In this document: positions 4,953 through 6,502 of the stretch, in pieces | How positions within the stretch are numbered: the first letter of the stretch is position 1 | Layout: each line of letters starts with the position of its first letter | Assembly: GCA_946886085.1 (NCBI GenBank) | Contig: CAMPHX010000076.1 | Span: forward strand, 1 to 6,502 | Reading direction: 5' to 3' | DNA length: 6,502 bases | From: an uncultured Flavobacteriales bacterium | GTDB taxonomy: Bacteria > Bacteroidota > Bacteroidia > Flavobacteriales > Vicingaceae | Notes under the pieces: model-generated | What the model was told of the DNA's origin: nothing | Databases searched by the model: none | What the model saw: only the letters and a program-made list of their open reading frames with translations | Made by a program: the position numbers and the translations under genes

Positions 4953-6357
4953 ATGGGAAAATTTTGTCTGGATTAAGTATGTTATTTGGATCGAAGATAG
5001 ATTTTATTTGTTTTTGCAGCGACAACGTTTTTTCGTCAAAAGGAATGTTCATATATGATTTCTGAACATAACCAATACCATGTTCTCCTGAAATAGTACC
5101 TTTTAATTCTACGCAAAGCTGAAAAATTTCTGCTATTCCTTTCGGCAATTCATTATTCCATGCTTCATCACTCATGTCTTCTTTAATGATGTTTACATGT
5201 AAGTTTCCATCTCCGGCATGTCCGTAGCAAACTGATTTAAATCCGTATTTATTTCCTATTTCTTTTACACCTTTTAGAAGCTTGGGTAATTCTGCTCTAG
5301 GCACTACGGTATCTTCTTCTTTATAGATAGATTGACTTTTTACTGCTTCACCTACCACTCGCCTAATCTTCCATAGTTTCTCTTTTTGAGTGACATCATC
5401 GGCAAAAAGAATTTCTCCAGTTTTAAAATTTTCTAATACCTGATAAATGAGTTCACAATCTTTATATAAAACATCCATATCATTTCCATCTACTTCAATA
5501 AGTAAATGAGCTTCAATGTTATCTTCAATAACTATGGCAGTATCGTTAATGAACTTTTTTCCCCATAAAATAGCATCTCTTTCCATTAATTCCATTGCCG
5601 AAGGAGTTATGCCTGCATTAAAAATTGCCGCTACAGCACTACAAGCTTCTTCTGCTGAAACAAATGGAACAAGCATTAGTAAATCATGTTTAGGATGAGG
5701 AATTAACTTGAAAACTGCTTTAGTAATAATGCCTAAAGTACCTTCGCTGCCTATTAATAATTGTGTGAGGTTATAACCTGTAGAATTTTTAAGCACATTG
5801 GCTCCCGTCCATATTATTTCACCTGTGGGTAGCACCACTTCTAAATTTAATACATAATCTTTGGTAACACCATATTTTACAGCTTTAGGTCCACCAGAAT
5901 TTTCTGCCAAATTACCACCTATAAAACAACTTCCTTTACTAGCAGGATCCGGAGGATAAAAAAGTCCTTTAGCTTTTACTGCTTCTTGAAACTCTTGAGT
6001 AATCACTCCCGGTTCAATGGTAGCTTGTAAATTTCCTTCATCAACCTCGATAATATTGTTAAAACGTTCCATAGAAAGTAAAATACCTTTATTTACAGGC
6101 AAAGCTCCTCCACTTAAACCAGTTCCGGCTCCTCTGGGTGTTAGTGGAATTAAATGTTCATTACATAATTTTACAATGGAACTTATTTCTTCTGCTGTTC
6201 TTGGCTTTATAATTACTTCGGGAAAAAACTTCAAATCTTCCGTTTCGTCATGACTGTATTTACTTAAACTTTGATCATCCCATAAAACATATTTATCACC
6301 AATTAATGCTTGTAATTGTTGAATAATAGGAGGTGTTACTTTTCCATAAACAGACAT
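4951..6357 (-). CDS. FAD-binding oxidoreductase, GlcD/D-lactate dehydrogenase type
   Basis: A 468-residue soluble flavoprotein of the vanillyl-alcohol oxidase superfamily, typical length for GlcD-like proteins. The N-terminal FAD-binding half (FAD_binding_4, about residues 40-220) has the pyrophosphate loop PRGAGTGLSGG (74-84), P-P-D-P (135-138), G-G-N-L-A-E-N-S-G-G (147-156) and G-S-E-G-T-L-G-I (203-210). The C-terminal FAD-oxidase half (about 225-466) has G379-H380-A-G-D-G-N-L-H387 and G424-E425-H426-G-I-G. H380, H387 and E425 match the divalent-metal site of D-2-hydroxyacid dehydrogenases. The family oxidises D-2-hydroxyacids (glycolate, D-lactate, D-2-hydroxyglutarate) and passes electrons on to a carrier. 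Neither GlcE nor GlcF lies in the part of the neighbourhood visible here, so glycolate oxidase is not established and no gene symbol is given. The ATG at 6357 is well placed. A near-match to the -7 box (TAGATTTT, minus strand 6393-6386) lies 28 bases upstream. Confidence 0.93.
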   Translation of the reverse strand: MSVYGKVTPPIIQQLQALIGDKYVLWDDQSLSKYSHDETEDLKFFPEVIIKPRTAEEISSIVKLCNEHLIPLTPRGAGTGLSGGALPVNKGILLSMERFNNIIEVDEGNLQATIEPGVITQEFQEAVKAKGLFYPPDPASKGSCFIGGNLAENSGGPKAVKYGVTKDYVLNLEVVLPTGEIIWTGANVLKNSTGYNLTQLLIGSEGTLGIITKAVFKLIPHPKHDLLMLVPFVSAEEACSAVAAIFNAGITPSAMELMERDAILWGKKFINDTAIVIEDNIEAHLLIEVDGNDMDVLYKDCELIYQVLENFKTGEILFADDVTQKEKLWKIRRVVGEAVKSQSIYKEEDTVVPRAELPKLLKGVKEIGNKYGFKSVCYGHAGDGNLHVNIIKEDMSDEAWNNELPKGIAEIFQLCVELKGTISGEHGIGYVQKSYMNIPFDEKTLSLQKQIKSIFDPNNILNPDKIFP

Positions 6358-6377
6358 ATTGAACTATTTTTTGATGT

Positions 6378-6391
6378 GATTTTATAAAATC
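6378..6391. promoter_or_regulatory. 14-bp perfect palindrome upstream of the oxidoreductase gene
   Basis: GATTTTATAAAATC is a perfect palindrome 20 bases upstream of the oxidoreductase ATG. It overlaps the possible -7 element TAGATTTT (minus strand 6393-6386), which is where a repressor operator would sit. In sequence this AT-rich it may be chance. Confidence 0.3.
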
Positions 6392-6430
6392 TAAAAATAA
6401 TAAAATTAGAGAAAATACAGCCATTTTTTC

Positions 6431-6438
6431 TATATTTG
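6431..6438 (+). promoter_or_regulatory. -7 promoter element of tRNA-Arg
   Basis: TATATTTG is an exact match to the Bacteroidota -7 consensus TAnnTTTG. It ends 10 bases before the tRNA-Arg 5' end, so transcription would begin only a few bases ahead of the mature tRNA. No clear -33 TTG is present; TTAG at 6406-6409 is the nearest candidate. Confidence 0.8.
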
Positions 6439-6448
6439 CAGTCAATTA

Positions 6449-6502
6449 GGCCTCGTGGCGCAACTGAATAGCGCATCTGATTACGGCTCAGAAGGTTACA
6501 GG
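6449..6502 (+). tRNA. tRNA-Arg (anticodon ACG), 3' end outside window
   Basis: Acceptor 5' strand GGCCTCG (6449-6455), D-stem GCGC/GCGC (6458-6461/6471-6474) and anticodon stem TCTGA/TCAGA (6476-6480/6488-6492). The loop TTACGGC carries anticodon ACG at 6483-6485. The A at the wobble position is normally deaminated to inosine by TadA, so this tRNA reads CGU, CGC and CGA. The window ends early in the T-arm, so the acceptor 3' strand cannot be verified. Confidence 0.96.

Noticed and set aside
5516..5698. Plus-strand 60-codon open frame
   Set aside because: Antisense shadow inside the FAD oxidoreductase, whose frame is strongly supported by family motifs.
6017..6253. Plus-strand 78-codon open frame
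   Set aside because: Antisense shadow over the FAD-binding half of the oxidoreductase; no motif and no promoter.
4951..6357. Glycolate oxidase operon (glcDEF)
   Set aside because: Only a GlcD-like gene is present here; the flanking genes are a tRNA and a protease, so a GlcDEF complex is not supported within this window.

Overview
The window looks like a low-GC member of the Bacteroidota, probably Flavobacteriales. Three things point there: a secreted protease with a type IX secretion (T9SS) C-terminal sorting domain, several copies of the Bacteroidota -7 promoter motif TAnnTTTG, and tRNA-His without a genome-encoded CCA. The lineage below phylum is inference.

Layout. (1) Positions 1-483: a tRNA-His(GTG) gene cut by the window edge, its terminator, then a short GIY-YIG endonuclease ORF. 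The ORF's 3' end runs into a second copy of the tRNA-His 3' half plus terminator. That copy is split in its T-loop by about 84 bp of hairpin-forming DNA. The region reads as a very small endonuclease cassette at a tRNA 3' end, with no integrase, and is the most unusual part of the window. (2) Positions 482-2405, minus strand: a two-gene operon of mqnE (futalosine-route menaquinone synthesis, radical SAM) and a glycerophosphodiester phosphodiesterase, converging on the tRNA-His region. (3) Positions 2442-4743, minus strand: a 735-residue secreted M43-type zinc metalloprotease (signal peptide, catalytic domain, PKD, unassigned domain, T9SS sorting domain) with a clear promoter and a clear terminator. 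(4) Positions 4744-4950: an intergenic stretch with three successive stem-loops. The last is a strong plus-strand terminator although no plus-strand gene lies upstream, so it may hold an unannotated small RNA. (5) Positions 4951-6357, minus strand: a GlcD/D-lactate dehydrogenase-type FAD oxidoreductase. (6) Positions 6431-6502, plus strand: a tRNA-Arg(ACG) promoter and gene, cut by the window end.

The protein genes are mostly ordinary metabolism and secretion: quinone synthesis, glycerophosphodiester turnover, 2-hydroxyacid oxidation and extracellular proteolysis. No functional system joins them beyond the mqnE-GDPD operon. The tRNA-His/GIY-YIG cassette and the structured intergenic region are the two places worth following up.
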